Part shown: one piece after another, positions 42,369 to 50,326 of the stretch
Position numbering within the stretch: the first letter of the stretch is position 1
Layout: each line of letters starts with the position of its first letter
Source: Chryseobacterium panacisoli
Lineage (GTDB): Bacteria; Bacteroidota; Bacteroidia; Flavobacteriales; Weeksellaceae
Assembly (NCBI RefSeq): GCF_008274625.1
Contig: NZ_VTRU01000001.1
Span: 1,674,001 to 1,738,000, forward strand
DNA: 64,000 bases
Reading direction: 5' to 3'
Program-made: the position numbers and the translations under genes
Notes under the pieces: model-generated
Told to the model about the DNA's origin: nothing
Database searches by the model: none
Seen by the model: only the letters and a program-made list of their open reading frames with translations

Positions 42369-44981
42369 TTACAAACTTTTCAGTTTCTCTTCAAGGATCG
42401 CAATTTTATCCTGAGCATCTTTCTGCTTCTTACGCTCTACTTCTACAACTTCCGGCTTAGCATTGGCAACAAACTTCTCATTAGAAAGTTTTTTATCTAC
42501 TGAAATTAAGAACCCTTTTAAATATTTCAATTCTTCTTCAGTTTTAGCTTTTTCTTCTCCTAAGTCTAAGTTTTCACTTAAAGGAATAGAAACCTCAGTC
42601 GCTCCTACCAGGAAAGTAAAGCTAGGCTTATCTGTTTTCTGTCCAAAATAGATTTCAGAAACATTAGCCAGTTTTCTTACTACAGCTTCATTGGCAAACT
42701 CAGATGCATTGGTGTAAACCTCCACAGCCTCTCTTGGTGAAATTCCTTTTGTCTGACGGTAGTTTCTAACTCCAGAAATCAATTCAGCTGTAATTTCAAA
42801 GTTTTTAATGACTTCTTCACTAAAGCTATCTGCATTCTTCTGCTGAGCAATAACAAGCGCTTCATCAATACTTCTTTCTGAAATCAATTGCCAAATCTCT
42901 TCAGACTGGAATGGCATGAACGGATGAAGTAACTTCATCAATTCTTCAAAGAAATAAATGGTTTTATCATAAACTTCTTTAGAAATTCCCTCTCCATAGT
43001 TAGGCTTGATTGCTTCAAGATACCAACCACAAAAATCATCCCAAATTAATTTATAGATCAAATGCAGCGCATCAGAGATTCTGAACTTCTCAAACTGATC
43101 ATTAATTTCAACGATTGTTTTGTTCAGTTTATTTTCAAACCATTCGATAGCCTGGTTATCTGTAGCAATTGCCGGTTTATCCTCATGATTCCACATATTG
43201 ATCAAACGGAATGCACTCCAGATTTTCGTCATAAAATTTCTTCCCTGAAGCATTAAGTCTTCATCAAAAAGAAGGTCATTTCCTGCTGCAGAGCTCAATA
43301 AAATTCCTACACGTACCCCATCGGCACCATATTTTTCCATTAATTCAATAGGATCCGGAGAGTTTCCTAAAGATTTGGACATTTTTCTTCTTTGCTTATC
43401 TCTTACAATTCCTGTAAAGTAAACATTTTTGAACGGAACTTCTTTTTTGTATTCCAGTCCGGACATGATCATTCTTGCCACCCAGAAGAAAATAATATCA
43501 GGGGCAGTTACCAGATCAGAAGTAGGATAATAATACTTGATATCTTTATTTTCCGGATCTAAAAGTCCTTCAAATACAGACATTGGCCATAACCAGGCAG
43601 AGAACCATGTATCTAATGTATCCTGATCCTGTCTTAGATTTTCCAGCGTAAGTTCCTTTCCGGATTTCTGTTTTGCTAATTCTAAAGCTTCTTCAGCTGT
43701 TTCAGCCACTACAAAATCTTCATCTCCTGTTCCGTAGTAAAAAGCTGGAATCTGCTGTCCCCACCATAGCTGACGGGAAATATTCCAGTCACGGATGTTT
43801 TCCATCCAGTGTTTGTAGGTATTTTTAAATTTCTCCGGATAGAATTTTACTTCATCATCCATTACCACATCTAAAGCAGGCTTAGCCAGTTCAGACATTT
43901 TAAGGAACCACTGTACAGAAATTTTAGGTTCTATTACCGCACCTGTTCTTTCCGAAGTTCCTACTTTATTGACATAGTCTTCAGCTTTCAGTAAAAGGTC
44001 TTTCTCTTCCAGTTCTTTTGCGATCTGCTTTCTTACATCAAATCTGTTCTTTCCTGCATAGTGTAATCCATGCTCATTAAGGTTTCCGTCATCATCCAAA
44101 GCGTCAATCATTTTCAGCTGATGTTTCTGTCCGATTTCGTAGTCATTCACGTCATGCGCCGGTGTAATTTTCAGAGCACCGGTTCCAAATTCAATATCAA
44201 CATATTCGTCTTCAATAATTGGAACTACTCTGTTTACAATGGGTACAATTACATTTTTACCTTTTAAGTGGGCATATCTTTCATCATTAGGATTGATGCA
44301 TACTGCAGTGTCCCCAAAAATAGTTTCAGGGCGTGTAGTAGCAACCGAAAGGAACTCTTCTGAGCCCTCAATTTTATATTTAAGGAAATACAGTTTTCCG
44401 TTCTGCTCTTTGAATATTACTTCTTCATCAGAAATATTGGTCTTGGCTTCAGGATCCCAGTTGACCATTCTGTATCCTCTGTAAATCTTCCCTTTATTAT
44501 ACAGATCTACGAAACTTATGATAACCTGCTGTGAAAGGTTATCTTCCATTGTAAAACGGGTTCTGTCCCAATCACAAGAACACCCCAGTTTTTTCAGCTG
44601 CTCAAGGATTGTACCTCCATATTTATGAGTCCAGTCCCAGGCATGCTTTAGAAATTCTTCACGGGTAAGATCTGACTTATTGATTCCTTCAGACTTCAAT
44701 TTAGCAACAACTTTAGCTTCGGTAGCAATTGAAGCATGATCTGTTCCCGGAATCCAACAAGCATTAAACCCGCGCATTCTTGCACGACGGACCAGAACAT
44801 CTTGAATGGTATTGTTCAACATATGTCCCATGTGTAATATTCCCGTCACGTTTGGTGGAGGAATGACCACGGTATATGGTGGTTTGTCATTAGGTTCTGA
44901 GTGGAAATATTTATTTTCCAACCAGTAATTGTACCATTTCTGTTCTGTTTCCTGTGGATTGTACTTTTCTGAAATCTGCAT
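42369..44981 (-). CDS. valS: Valyl-tRNA synthetase
   Basis: A 870-residue class I synthetase: HIGH motif as PNVTGILHMGHML near residue 45, DHASIATEAKV, the CP1 editing region with TTRPETIFGDTAV, the KMSKS motif as RRKMSKSLGNSPDP near 530, and a C-terminal coiled coil (EEKAKTEEELKYLKGFL to KIAILEEKLKSL) as in ValS. The frame is open to 45005, but ATG 44981 (MQISEKYNPQETEQKW) is preferred because the -7 element at 45010-45017 would start transcription at about 45003, leaving no leader for the upstream ATG. Confidence 0.96.
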   Translation of the reverse strand: MQISEKYNPQETEQKWYNYWLENKYFHSEPNDKPPYTVVIPPPNVTGILHMGHMLNNTIQDVLVRRARMRGFNACWIPGTDHASIATEAKVVAKLKSEGINKSDLTREEFLKHAWDWTHKYGGTILEQLKKLGCSCDWDRTRFTMEDNLSQQVIISFVDLYNKGKIYRGYRMVNWDPEAKTNISDEEVIFKEQNGKLYFLKYKIEGSEEFLSVATTRPETIFGDTAVCINPNDERYAHLKGKNVIVPIVNRVVPIIEDEYVDIEFGTGALKITPAHDVNDYEIGQKHQLKMIDALDDDGNLNEHGLHYAGKNRFDVRKQIAKELEEKDLLLKAEDYVNKVGTSERTGAVIEPKISVQWFLKMSELAKPALDVVMDDEVKFYPEKFKNTYKHWMENIRDWNISRQLWWGQQIPAFYYGTGDEDFVVAETAEEALELAKQKSGKELTLENLRQDQDTLDTWFSAWLWPMSVFEGLLDPENKDIKYYYPTSDLVTAPDIIFFWVARMIMSGLEYKKEVPFKNVYFTGIVRDKQRRKMSKSLGNSPDPIELMEKYGADGVRVGILLSSAAGNDLLFDEDLMLQGRNFMTKIWSAFRLINMWNHEDKPAIATDNQAIEWFENKLNKTIVEINDQFEKFRISDALHLIYKLIWDDFCGWYLEAIKPNYGEGISKEVYDKTIYFFEELMKLLHPFMPFQSEEIWQLISERSIDEALVIAQQKNADSFSEEVIKNFEITAELISGVRNYRQTKGISPREAVEVYTNASEFANEAVVRKLANVSEIYFGQKTDKPSFTFLVGATEVSIPLSENLDLGEEKAKTEEELKYLKGFLISVDKKLSNEKFVANAKPEVVEVERKKQKDAQDKIAILEEKLKSL

Positions 44982-45009
44982 AAATTCTATTTCTTTGGCT
45001 TGCAATTTG

Positions 45010-45017
45010 CAAAAATA
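45010..45017 (-). promoter_or_regulatory. -7 promoter element of valS
   Basis: TATTTTTG on the minus strand fits TAnnTTTG. The transcript would have a leader of about 22 bases to the ATG at 44981. Confidence 0.5.
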
Positions 45018-45059
45018 GTCTAAAGAAAAAAATTTTTAAGCATGAATTAAAATAATTTT

Positions 45060-45067
45060 TAACTTTG
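45060..45067 (+). promoter_or_regulatory. -7 promoter element of the DUF1573 gene
   Basis: TAACTTTG, 42 bases before the ATG at 45110. It supports the internal start of that gene. Confidence 0.62.
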
Positions 45068-45109
45068 TTTCACAAAATTTATCTAACAAACGTATTAACA
45101 TTCAAGAAT

Positions 45110-45586
45110 ATGAAAAAATTAATTGCAGGAATTGCATTATTCGGGACATTTGCAATTGCATCTGCACAAACGATTACATTTGATAAAACAACTTTCGACT
45201 ACGGTACTATCAAGCCTAATGCTGATGGTACGAGATTCTTTACGGTAACGAATTCAGGTGATAAGCCTTTGATTCTTTCAAACGTAAAGCCTTCTTGTGG
45301 ATGTACAACTCCTGAGTTCAGCCAGGATCCTATTATGCCTGGTAAATCCGCTAAGATCAAAGTTGGATACAACACTGCTATTCCTGGAGGTTTCAACAAA
45401 ATGATTGAGGTTTTCTCTAATGACCCTGCAAACAGTAGAAGTGTAATCTACATTAAAGGTAATGTAGACGCTAATGCTCCTGCTCCTGTTGCTGAGGCAA
45501 AAGTATTGACTCCTGCAGAGCAGAAAGAAGCTGCTAAAGCAGAGAAAAAAGCTGCTAAACTAGCTAAAAAGGCTGCTGCAAAGTAA
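45110..45586 (+). CDS. DUF1573 exported protein
   Basis: A 158-residue protein with signal peptide (KKLIAGIALFGTFAIASAQ) and an Ig-like DUF1573 domain: FDYGTIKPNADGTRFFTVTN, then GDKPLILSNVKPSCGCTTPE with the characteristic Cys-Gly-Cys, and KVGYNTAIPGGFNKMIEV. The last 30 residues are an Ala/Lys-rich low-complexity tail (KAEKKAAKLAKKAAAK). Function unknown; the family is abundant in Bacteroidota. Start at 45110, not at the upstream in-frame ATG 45065, because the signal peptide begins there and the promoter lies at 45060-45067. Confidence 0.88.
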   Translation: MKKLIAGIALFGTFAIASAQTITFDKTTFDYGTIKPNADGTRFFTVTNSGDKPLILSNVKPSCGCTTPEFSQDPIMPGKSAKIKVGYNTAIPGGFNKMIEVFSNDPANSRSVIYIKGNVDANAPAPVAEAKVLTPAEQKEAAKAEKKAAKLAKKAAAK

Positions 45587-45600
45587 TCTCTACTCAAAAA

Positions 45601-45638
45601 AATAAAGAAACCGTCTCCATAGAGACGGTTTCTTTATT
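45601..45638 (+). terminator. Terminator of the DUF1573 gene
   Basis: A perfect 17-bp stem (45601-45617 with 45622-45638) around a 4-base loop CATA. The lower stem is A/T-only, so the tract works in both directions. Confidence 0.93.
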
Positions 45639-45643
45639 ACATT

Positions 45644-45651
45644 TATGTTTG
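45644..45651 (+). promoter_or_regulatory. Possible -7 element upstream of ppk2
   Basis: TATGTTTG fits TAnnTTTG. It lies 210 bases before the PPK2 start, so the leader would be long and would contain the palindrome at 45754-45767 and the octamer array. No -33 element checked out. Confidence 0.35.
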
Positions 45652-45753
45652 TTAAGACAGCAGATGACACGTAATGAATGGTAGGAAATGACATTGAAAT
45701 TTATTATTTAGGTTTTGGCTGAGGCCCTTGGATTTATTTTTCTTTAAAGTGGC

Positions 45754-45767
45754 TGGGCTAAAGCCCA
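45754..45767. repeat. Short palindrome TGGGCTAAAGCCCA
   Basis: Six-base arms TGGGCT and AGCCCA around AA, within GC-rich DNA in an A/T-rich spacer. It resembles repeated extragenic palindromes of flavobacteria; only one copy is in the window. Confidence 0.5.
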
Positions 45768-45790
45768 CCCCTATTGAATTTTATTAAAAA

Positions 45791-45858
45791 AATCTTTTAA
45801 TCTTTTAATCTTTTAATCTTTTAATCTTTTAATCTTTTAATCTTTTAATCTTTTAATC
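45791..45858. repeat. Eight octamer repeats ending at the PPK2 start codon
   Basis: Eight perfect tandem copies of AATCTTTT (45791-45854), then AATC of a ninth. The ATG of the PPK2 gene follows at 45862. The array occupies the whole ribosome-binding region. Confidence 0.96.
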
Positions 45859-45861
45859 TAT

Positions 45862-46731
45862 ATGGACACCAATTTCTCAGATAATTTTAAGGTAAATGGA
45901 AAATTTTCAATAAAAAAAACTTCAACATCTTATAAAGGAAAACTCACCAAAGAAGACGGAGAGCAAATGCTGATTCAGGAGAAAGAAAAGCTTCGTGAAC
46001 TGCAGGAAAGATTATATGCTGACGGAAGCCAGTCTCTTCTTGTTGTGTTACAGGCTATGGATGCAGCGGGAAAAGACAGTATGATAGAACATGTTTTCGG
46101 AGGGGTAAATCCACAAGGATGCAATGTGACCAGTTTTAAGACGCCAAGTTCTAAAGAATACTCCCATGATTTTTTATGGAGACATTATCTTGCATTACCA
46201 CAGAAAGGAATGATCGGGATTTTCAACCGTTCCCATTATGAGAGTGTTCTGGTCTGCAAAGTACATCCTGAATATAATTTAAGTGAAAAAACATGGTCTT
46301 CAGTAAAAGATTTCGACAATAAATTCTGGGAAAACAGATATGAAAGTATCAGGAATTTTGAAAAACATCTTGCACAGAACGGAACAACGGTAGTAAAGAT
46401 CTTTTTACATGTTTCTAAAGATGAGCAGAAAAAAAGGCTTCTGGACAGAATCAATGAGCAGGAAAAAAACTGGAAATTCTCTGCTGGAGATCTTCCGGAA
46501 AGAGCATTATTCGATCAATATATGGAAGCTTACGAAACAGCAATCAATGAAACATCCAAAGATCATGCTCCATGGTATGTACTTCCTGCCGACAGCAAAT
46601 GGTTTGCAAGAGTAGCTGCTATACAGATCATTATTGATACCCTTGAAAAAATGAATCTCAAGTATCCTTCACTTTCTGATAAGGACACGGAAGATCTTCA
46701 ACGGGCCAAAAAGCAATTAATGGAAGAATAA
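45862..46731 (+). CDS. ppk2: Polyphosphate kinase 2 family protein
   Basis: A 289-residue one-domain PPK2: P-loop LQAMDAAGKDSMIEH (about 65-79), the following GVNPQGCNVTSFKTPSSKEYSHDFLWR, lid-region FNRSHYESVLVCKVHP and RLLDRINEQEKNWKFS. It transfers phosphate from polyphosphate to AMP, ADP or other nucleotides; the phosphorylated-nucleotide class cannot be set by eye. Codons begin right after eight copies of an octamer, which could alter translation or transcript start by copy number. It ends only 11 bases from the stop of the convergent next gene, without an obvious terminator. Confidence 0.93.
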   Translation: MDTNFSDNFKVNGKFSIKKTSTSYKGKLTKEDGEQMLIQEKEKLRELQERLYADGSQSLLVVLQAMDAAGKDSMIEHVFGGVNPQGCNVTSFKTPSSKEYSHDFLWRHYLALPQKGMIGIFNRSHYESVLVCKVHPEYNLSEKTWSSVKDFDNKFWENRYESIRNFEKHLAQNGTTVVKIFLHVSKDEQKKRLLDRINEQEKNWKFSAGDLPERALFDQYMEAYETAINETSKDHAPWYVLPADSKWFARVAAIQIIIDTLEKMNLKYPSLSDKDTEDLQRAKKQLMEE

Positions 46732-46742
46732 GCACTCTTGGT

Positions 46743-47333
46743 TTATTTCAAAACCGATCTGTGATGAAGATAATTAAAGACCTTTGAATGTAATTTTTCA
46801 AAGGTTTTTTTCCACGTAAACTGTCCGGGACTTTTTATCTTACTTCCATTTTCAGGTAATAAGAATGGTATAATTTCCTTTGGAATGCGCCAGAAAACTT
46901 CGGGTGGATTTTGTCTGAAAATATTGATATAAAGTTTTAATGTCTCCAGATACCAGTCCTGATGCTTATGATAATCATTAATTCCACCTACATTGGGGAA
47001 ATGATGCAGCTCTCTTTCCAGGATCTTCGGACAGAACTCTTTCCAGTACTCGGTGGTGTAGAGTAAATGCATATGCCATACTTTATCCACAACGACTGAA
47101 GGTGAGGCTCCGTTTTTTGAGATACAGCATAAGTAAACAAACTTTTTATATTCTTCAATAGCAAGCAGACAGAATCTTCTTGTCCACCCTTCAGTCTGAG
47201 CTAATTTCCTGGAAAATGGAATGATGACATGAGCCTGATCAATCTGATACGCTGAAATTCTTTCCCACAAAGGGTTCTGATCATAATCCAGCTGTTTGTT
47301 ATCCAGTAAAACAGAAGTAAATTCGGGTTTCAT
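46743..47333 (-). CDS. Glycine-rich-domain-like protein (DUF1399-type)
   Basis: A 196-residue protein. The stretch VVDKVWHMHLLYTTEYWKEFC (about 79-99) with the WHxHxxxT-Y core, and the earlier WTRRFCLLAIEEYKKFVYLC, match the glycine-rich domain-containing (DUF1399) family known from plants, fungi and some bacteria. No biochemical role is known for bacterial members. The gene shares strand and neighbourhood with the two SCGCG-tailed genes just upstream (42-base gap), so an operon is possible. Confidence 0.68.
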   Translation of the reverse strand: MKPEFTSVLLDNKQLDYDQNPLWERISAYQIDQAHVIIPFSRKLAQTEGWTRRFCLLAIEEYKKFVYLCCISKNGASPSVVVDKVWHMHLLYTTEYWKEFCPKILERELHHFPNVGGINDYHKHQDWYLETLKLYINIFRQNPPEVFWRIPKEIIPFLLPENGSKIKSPGQFTWKKTFEKLHSKVFNYLHHRSVLK

Positions 47334-47374
47334 GATGTCAAAATTTTAATCGGTTATTCTTTAATAAAAATTTG

Positions 47375-47902
47375 TCACCCGCCGCATCCACATGATGGAG
47401 GAGTGTTATGAATATATATATCTTTTTTATAATGATATTGAAGCAATTTCTCAAAATCCTCCCTGTTCATCTCAGTATAAACATCTGTATCAGCCAAATG
47501 CAATTGAAAATCTTTTTCAGGATACAAATCTACTGTCACCGAAATAACGGCATCAATAATCTGAATTTCAGAAATTTCATCCCACATCAATTGCTGTTTT
47601 TTCTTATGGTTAAAAATTCCTGTTTTGGTAATGGATAATATTTCAACAGCTTCTTCTTCCTGTGTTCTCTGCTCCTTAATACATCTGATCAAAATTTTTA
47701 CTGAACCATAAAAGAAGGCTGATATCAATACAAGCACAATAACTGAAATTAAAAGCTTAAAGAAATTATTACTTATCAGCAATAGATAGATTATTGCGCA
47801 AAGAGCGGCCAATAGAGCAAGTGATATGAACATAAAGAAAAAAATCCCCAAATATCCCGGTTTTTTTTCTTTGAGTTTATATAAAGTGATTTCTGTTTTC
47901 AT
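47375..47902 (-). CDS. Two-helix membrane protein with SCGCGG tail, copy 2
   Basis: A 175-residue protein starting MKTEITLYKLKEKKPGY, with two hydrophobic helices (about 18-41 and 46-72) and a cytoplasmic C-terminal domain (MWDEISEIQIIDAVISVTVDLYPEKDF). It ends NTPPSCGCGG. It is clearly paralogous to the gene immediately upstream (47925-48455), with the same starting motif, the same EISEIQIID core and the same LLxYHYKK stretch before the tail. I do not recognise the family. Start at 47902 rather than the upstream 48004 because the first 34 residues would overlap the sister gene and lack similarity to it. Confidence 0.75.
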   Translation of the reverse strand: MKTEITLYKLKEKKPGYLGIFFFMFISLALLAALCAIIYLLLISNNFFKLLISVIVLVLISAFFYGSVKILIRCIKEQRTQEEEAVEILSITKTGIFNHKKKQQLMWDEISEIQIIDAVISVTVDLYPEKDFQLHLADTDVYTEMNREDFEKLLQYHYKKDIYIHNTPPSCGCGG

Positions 47903-47924
47903 TCTGAATGCTAATCTATTAAAA

Positions 47925-48455
47925 TTAACAACCACAACCACAGGATACCGGAGTAGTATAGGTGTAAATTTCTTTTTTATAATGATATTCCAATAGCTTT
48001 TCAAAATCTTTCTGCTTTATTTGCTTCTGAAGATCTGTATTGAAAAGGTTAAGTTTAAAATCCTTTTTAGAATTAAAATCTACGGTTACAGATAGTATAG
48101 AATCTATAATCTGTATTTCTGAAATATTTTCCCATTCAATTTTTTTATTTTCCGGGTAATAAGTTACTCCTTCTTTTGAGATGTTCAAAGCGGGATAAAT
48201 AACCTGAGGTTTTCTTTGTTTTCTTATCAGATAGAGGAAATGTTTTACGATCAAATAATTTAAAAACATCAACCCAATCCATACCGCCTTATTAAGAATC
48301 TTTATCAGTATAACATGGGTAACATTACTAAAAAAATAAACCAAACATTGATCTATTACCCAAAATAGTCCATATACAAAGGCAAGGTAGAGTAGAATAA
48401 GAATATACCCGGGTTTTTCTTCAGGAACTGAATATAATGTGATTTCTGTTCTCAT
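47925..48455 (-). CDS. Two-helix membrane protein with SCGCGC tail, copy 1
   Basis: A 176-residue paralogue of the next gene: MRTEITLYSVPEEKPGY start, two hydrophobic helices (about 17-44 and 50-75), NISEIQIIDSILSVTVDFNS core, and C-terminus TTPVSCGCGC. The conserved start, core and the cysteine-rich tail show a recent or selected tandem duplication. The tail is made for metal or iron-sulfur binding, or for lipidation, but no such role is documented. Start ATG 48455 matches the sister gene. Confidence 0.75.
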   Translation of the reverse strand: MRTEITLYSVPEEKPGYILILLYLAFVYGLFWVIDQCLVYFFSNVTHVILIKILNKAVWIGLMFLNYLIVKHFLYLIRKQRKPQVIYPALNISKEGVTYYPENKKIEWENISEIQIIDSILSVTVDFNSKKDFKLNLFNTDLQKQIKQKDFEKLLEYHYKKEIYTYTTPVSCGCGC

Positions 48456-48630
48456 TTTTATTTGTTTATACAAATGTGTGATAACAGAACAATATAAAAA
48501 TCTCTTATTCGTCTTATTTGGTTTTACACAAGTCTTATATTAGAATTATATGCAATATCCTCTTTCACATACAATTATGGAAACAGGTTAGATCAAGAAT
48601 AAAATTTAAGGAAGATTAGATTGTAAAAAA

Positions 48631-48951
48631 CGAGAAAATCTATAAGCCGGATTTTGTACTTCCGAAGAAGTGCCTGTTATTTATCTACGTGTTACATTGC
48701 TGCAACACTTGAGCTGATTACCCCTCGGTTTTCAGGACGAGCCGCCCCTATTTCCATTACTGAAAAGAACCGATATACTTACCATTGCACCGCAAAGAGT
48801 TTACCTGGTTTCACTACAGCCGAACTGTACTTGCTTTCTGTTGCACTTGTCCTACCCTCACGGGTGACGGATGTTATCCGCTTTGCTGCTCTATGGTGTC
48901 CGGACTTTCCTACCTCCCGTAAAACGGGAAATCAACAAGCCGATTTTCTCG
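48631..48951 (-). ncRNA. rnpB: RNase P RNA, bacterial class A
   Basis: The minus strand carries the RNase P signature: GGAGGTAGGAAAGTCCGGAC near the 5' end, AGGGTAGGACAAGTGCAACAG, GGCTGTAGTGAAACCAGG and, toward the 3' end, ACCGAGGGGTAATCAGCTC. The terminal helix P1 forms between GAGAAAATC at the 5' end (48942-48950) and GATTTTCTC at the 3' end (48632-48640). About 321 bases, typical for Bacteroidota. A run of T follows the 3' end (complement of 48625-48630). The catalytic RNA that matures tRNA 5' ends. An open frame on the plus strand across it is an artefact. Confidence 0.96.
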
Positions 48952-48957
48952 CGGATG

Positions 48958-48965
48958 CAAAGATA
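48958..48965 (-). promoter_or_regulatory. -7 promoter element of rnpB
   Basis: TATCTTTG on the minus strand. It is placed so that transcription would begin about 7 bases downstream, at the RNase P RNA 5' end near 48951. Confidence 0.75.
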
Positions 48966-48975
48966 CATAAATTTC

Positions 48976-49011
48976 GCTAAGAAAGCAGAGAAAGCTAAGA
49001 AAGCAGAGAAA
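48976..49011. repeat. Two 18-bp tandem repeats behind the rnpB promoter
   Basis: GCTAAGAAAGCAGAGAAA occurs twice in tandem (48976-48993, 48994-49011). Each unit is itself two related 9-mers. It covers the -33 region of the rnpB promoter. Confidence 0.92.
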
Positions 49012-49109
49012 TCTGAGCTGTAAATTCTGTTTGTTTCACATTTCTATGATTTTACATTATAATTTTCACCATTACCACTTTATTATTATCTTCGTGCCAT
49101 TATACATCT

Positions 49110-49601
49110 ATGGATTCCAGAGAAAAAGAATTTGCGAAGCTTATTAAGGATAATCAGGGTCTGATTATCAAGGTATCGCGCCTGTACACCAATTCTCTGG
49201 AAGATGAGGAGGATCTCTTTCAGGAAATTGTTTTACAGCTCTGGAGAAGTTATGATTCCTTTAAAGGAAACTCCAAGATTTCCACATGGATGTATCGTGT
49301 AGCGCTCAATACGGCCATTACCCTCTTTAGAAAAAAAAGCAAAAGTCTTCCTACGAATGAGCTGGACATCAACCACAAGGATTTTGTGGAAGATGATGAT
49401 GAAAAACAGCAGCAGGTATCACTTTTGTATACTGTAATCAAGACTCTTCCTAATGTAGAAAGAGCCATTGTCATGATGTATCTTGACGATCTGCCTTACA
49501 AGGATATTGCAGAAAACCTCGGTATCACTGAAGTCAATGCACGTGTGAAAATGAACAGATTAAAGAAAACCCTTAAAGAACAGATGGAAAAATATGCCTG
49601 A
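49110..49601 (+). CDS. ECF-type RNA polymerase sigma factor
   Basis: A 163-residue sigma factor: region 2 with LEDEEDLFQEIVLQLWRSYDSF then STWMYRVALNTAITLFRK (about 30-75), and region 4 with LPNVERAIVMMYLDDLPYKDIAENLGITEVNARVKMNRLKK (HTH about 125-155). No extra regulatory domain. The start is supported by a -7-like element TATCTTCG at 49087-49094 (one mismatch to TAnnTTTG). The downstream membrane-protein gene overlaps it by 8 bases and is a natural candidate for its antagonist. Confidence 0.9.
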   Translation: MDSREKEFAKLIKDNQGLIIKVSRLYTNSLEDEEDLFQEIVLQLWRSYDSFKGNSKISTWMYRVALNTAITLFRKKSKSLPTNELDINHKDFVEDDDEKQQQVSLLYTVIKTLPNVERAIVMMYLDDLPYKDIAENLGITEVNARVKMNRLKKTLKEQMEKYA

Positions 49602-50268
49602 ATTTGATCTAGATAGTTTTAAAAAAACATGGCAGGAACAACCTGTTCAGCCTAAATATGACGACAAGGAAATTCTCCAGATGTTGAATAGAAAATCGCG
49701 TAATTACATCAAATATATTTTCTGGATCAGCGTTGTAGAATTTTTATTCTTTTCCGTATTAGGCCTGTTTTATCTTTTCCCGGAAGAAGAATCAGACAGT
49801 TTCCGTAAAATGCTGGAAAGATTAGGCGCTCAGGAAGCTCCGGAAGTAGAAAACAACTTCGGTCATGCTTATTTAGCTATAAAGGTATTAAGTTTATTAA
49901 TCACTGCATATTTTGTATTAAAATTTTACCAGAATTACAGAAGAATCAAGATTGAGGAAAATCTTAAGGGTCTCATTACCAGAATCATTAAATTCAAAAC
50001 AACAGTAAATGCTTTTATTCTGATCAGTATTGTATTATTGCTTATATTCACTTTTGTATTGACGGCGTTTATATTTTACACTTTAAATTCTCAGAATATA
50101 CAGCCTAGCGGCTCAAACCTTACCATTATTATCGTAGGAATTGTTGTCAGCACTTTATTAGGCATATCCATGATCTGGCTTTATTACAGACTGGTATATG
50201 GTACAATTATTAAAAAGCTTGATAAAAATTTAAAGCAGCTTAAAGAAATAGATTCTCAGGAAAGTTAA
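49594..50268 (+). CDS. Membrane protein coupled to the ECF sigma factor
   Basis: A 224-residue protein with a short cytoplasmic start (DLDSFKKTWQEQPVQ, a pattern seen in anti-sigma-like membrane proteins of this phylum) and four hydrophobic helices (about 45-65, 95-115, 135-160, 170-195). It overlaps the sigma gene by 8 bases, so translation is coupled. It lacks an obvious zinc-finger anti-sigma domain, so I infer an anti-sigma role from arrangement only. Confidence 0.68.
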   Translation: MPEFDLDSFKKTWQEQPVQPKYDDKEILQMLNRKSRNYIKYIFWISVVEFLFFSVLGLFYLFPEEESDSFRKMLERLGAQEAPEVENNFGHAYLAIKVLSLLITAYFVLKFYQNYRRIKIEENLKGLITRIIKFKTTVNAFILISIVLLLIFTFVLTAFIFYTLNSQNIQPSGSNLTIIIVGIVVSTLLGISMIWLYYRLVYGTIIKKLDKNLKQLKEIDSQES

Positions 50269-50326
50269 TAGACATAGGCATATTTCGGGATATAATTATT
50301 AATTTTAGCCCACCAAATCTTAAACT

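Noticed and set aside
48654-48980. Plus-strand open frame of 108 codons
   Set aside because: It runs antisense through the RNase P RNA, whose signature and P1 helix are unmistakable; the frame is a by-product of the RNA sequence.
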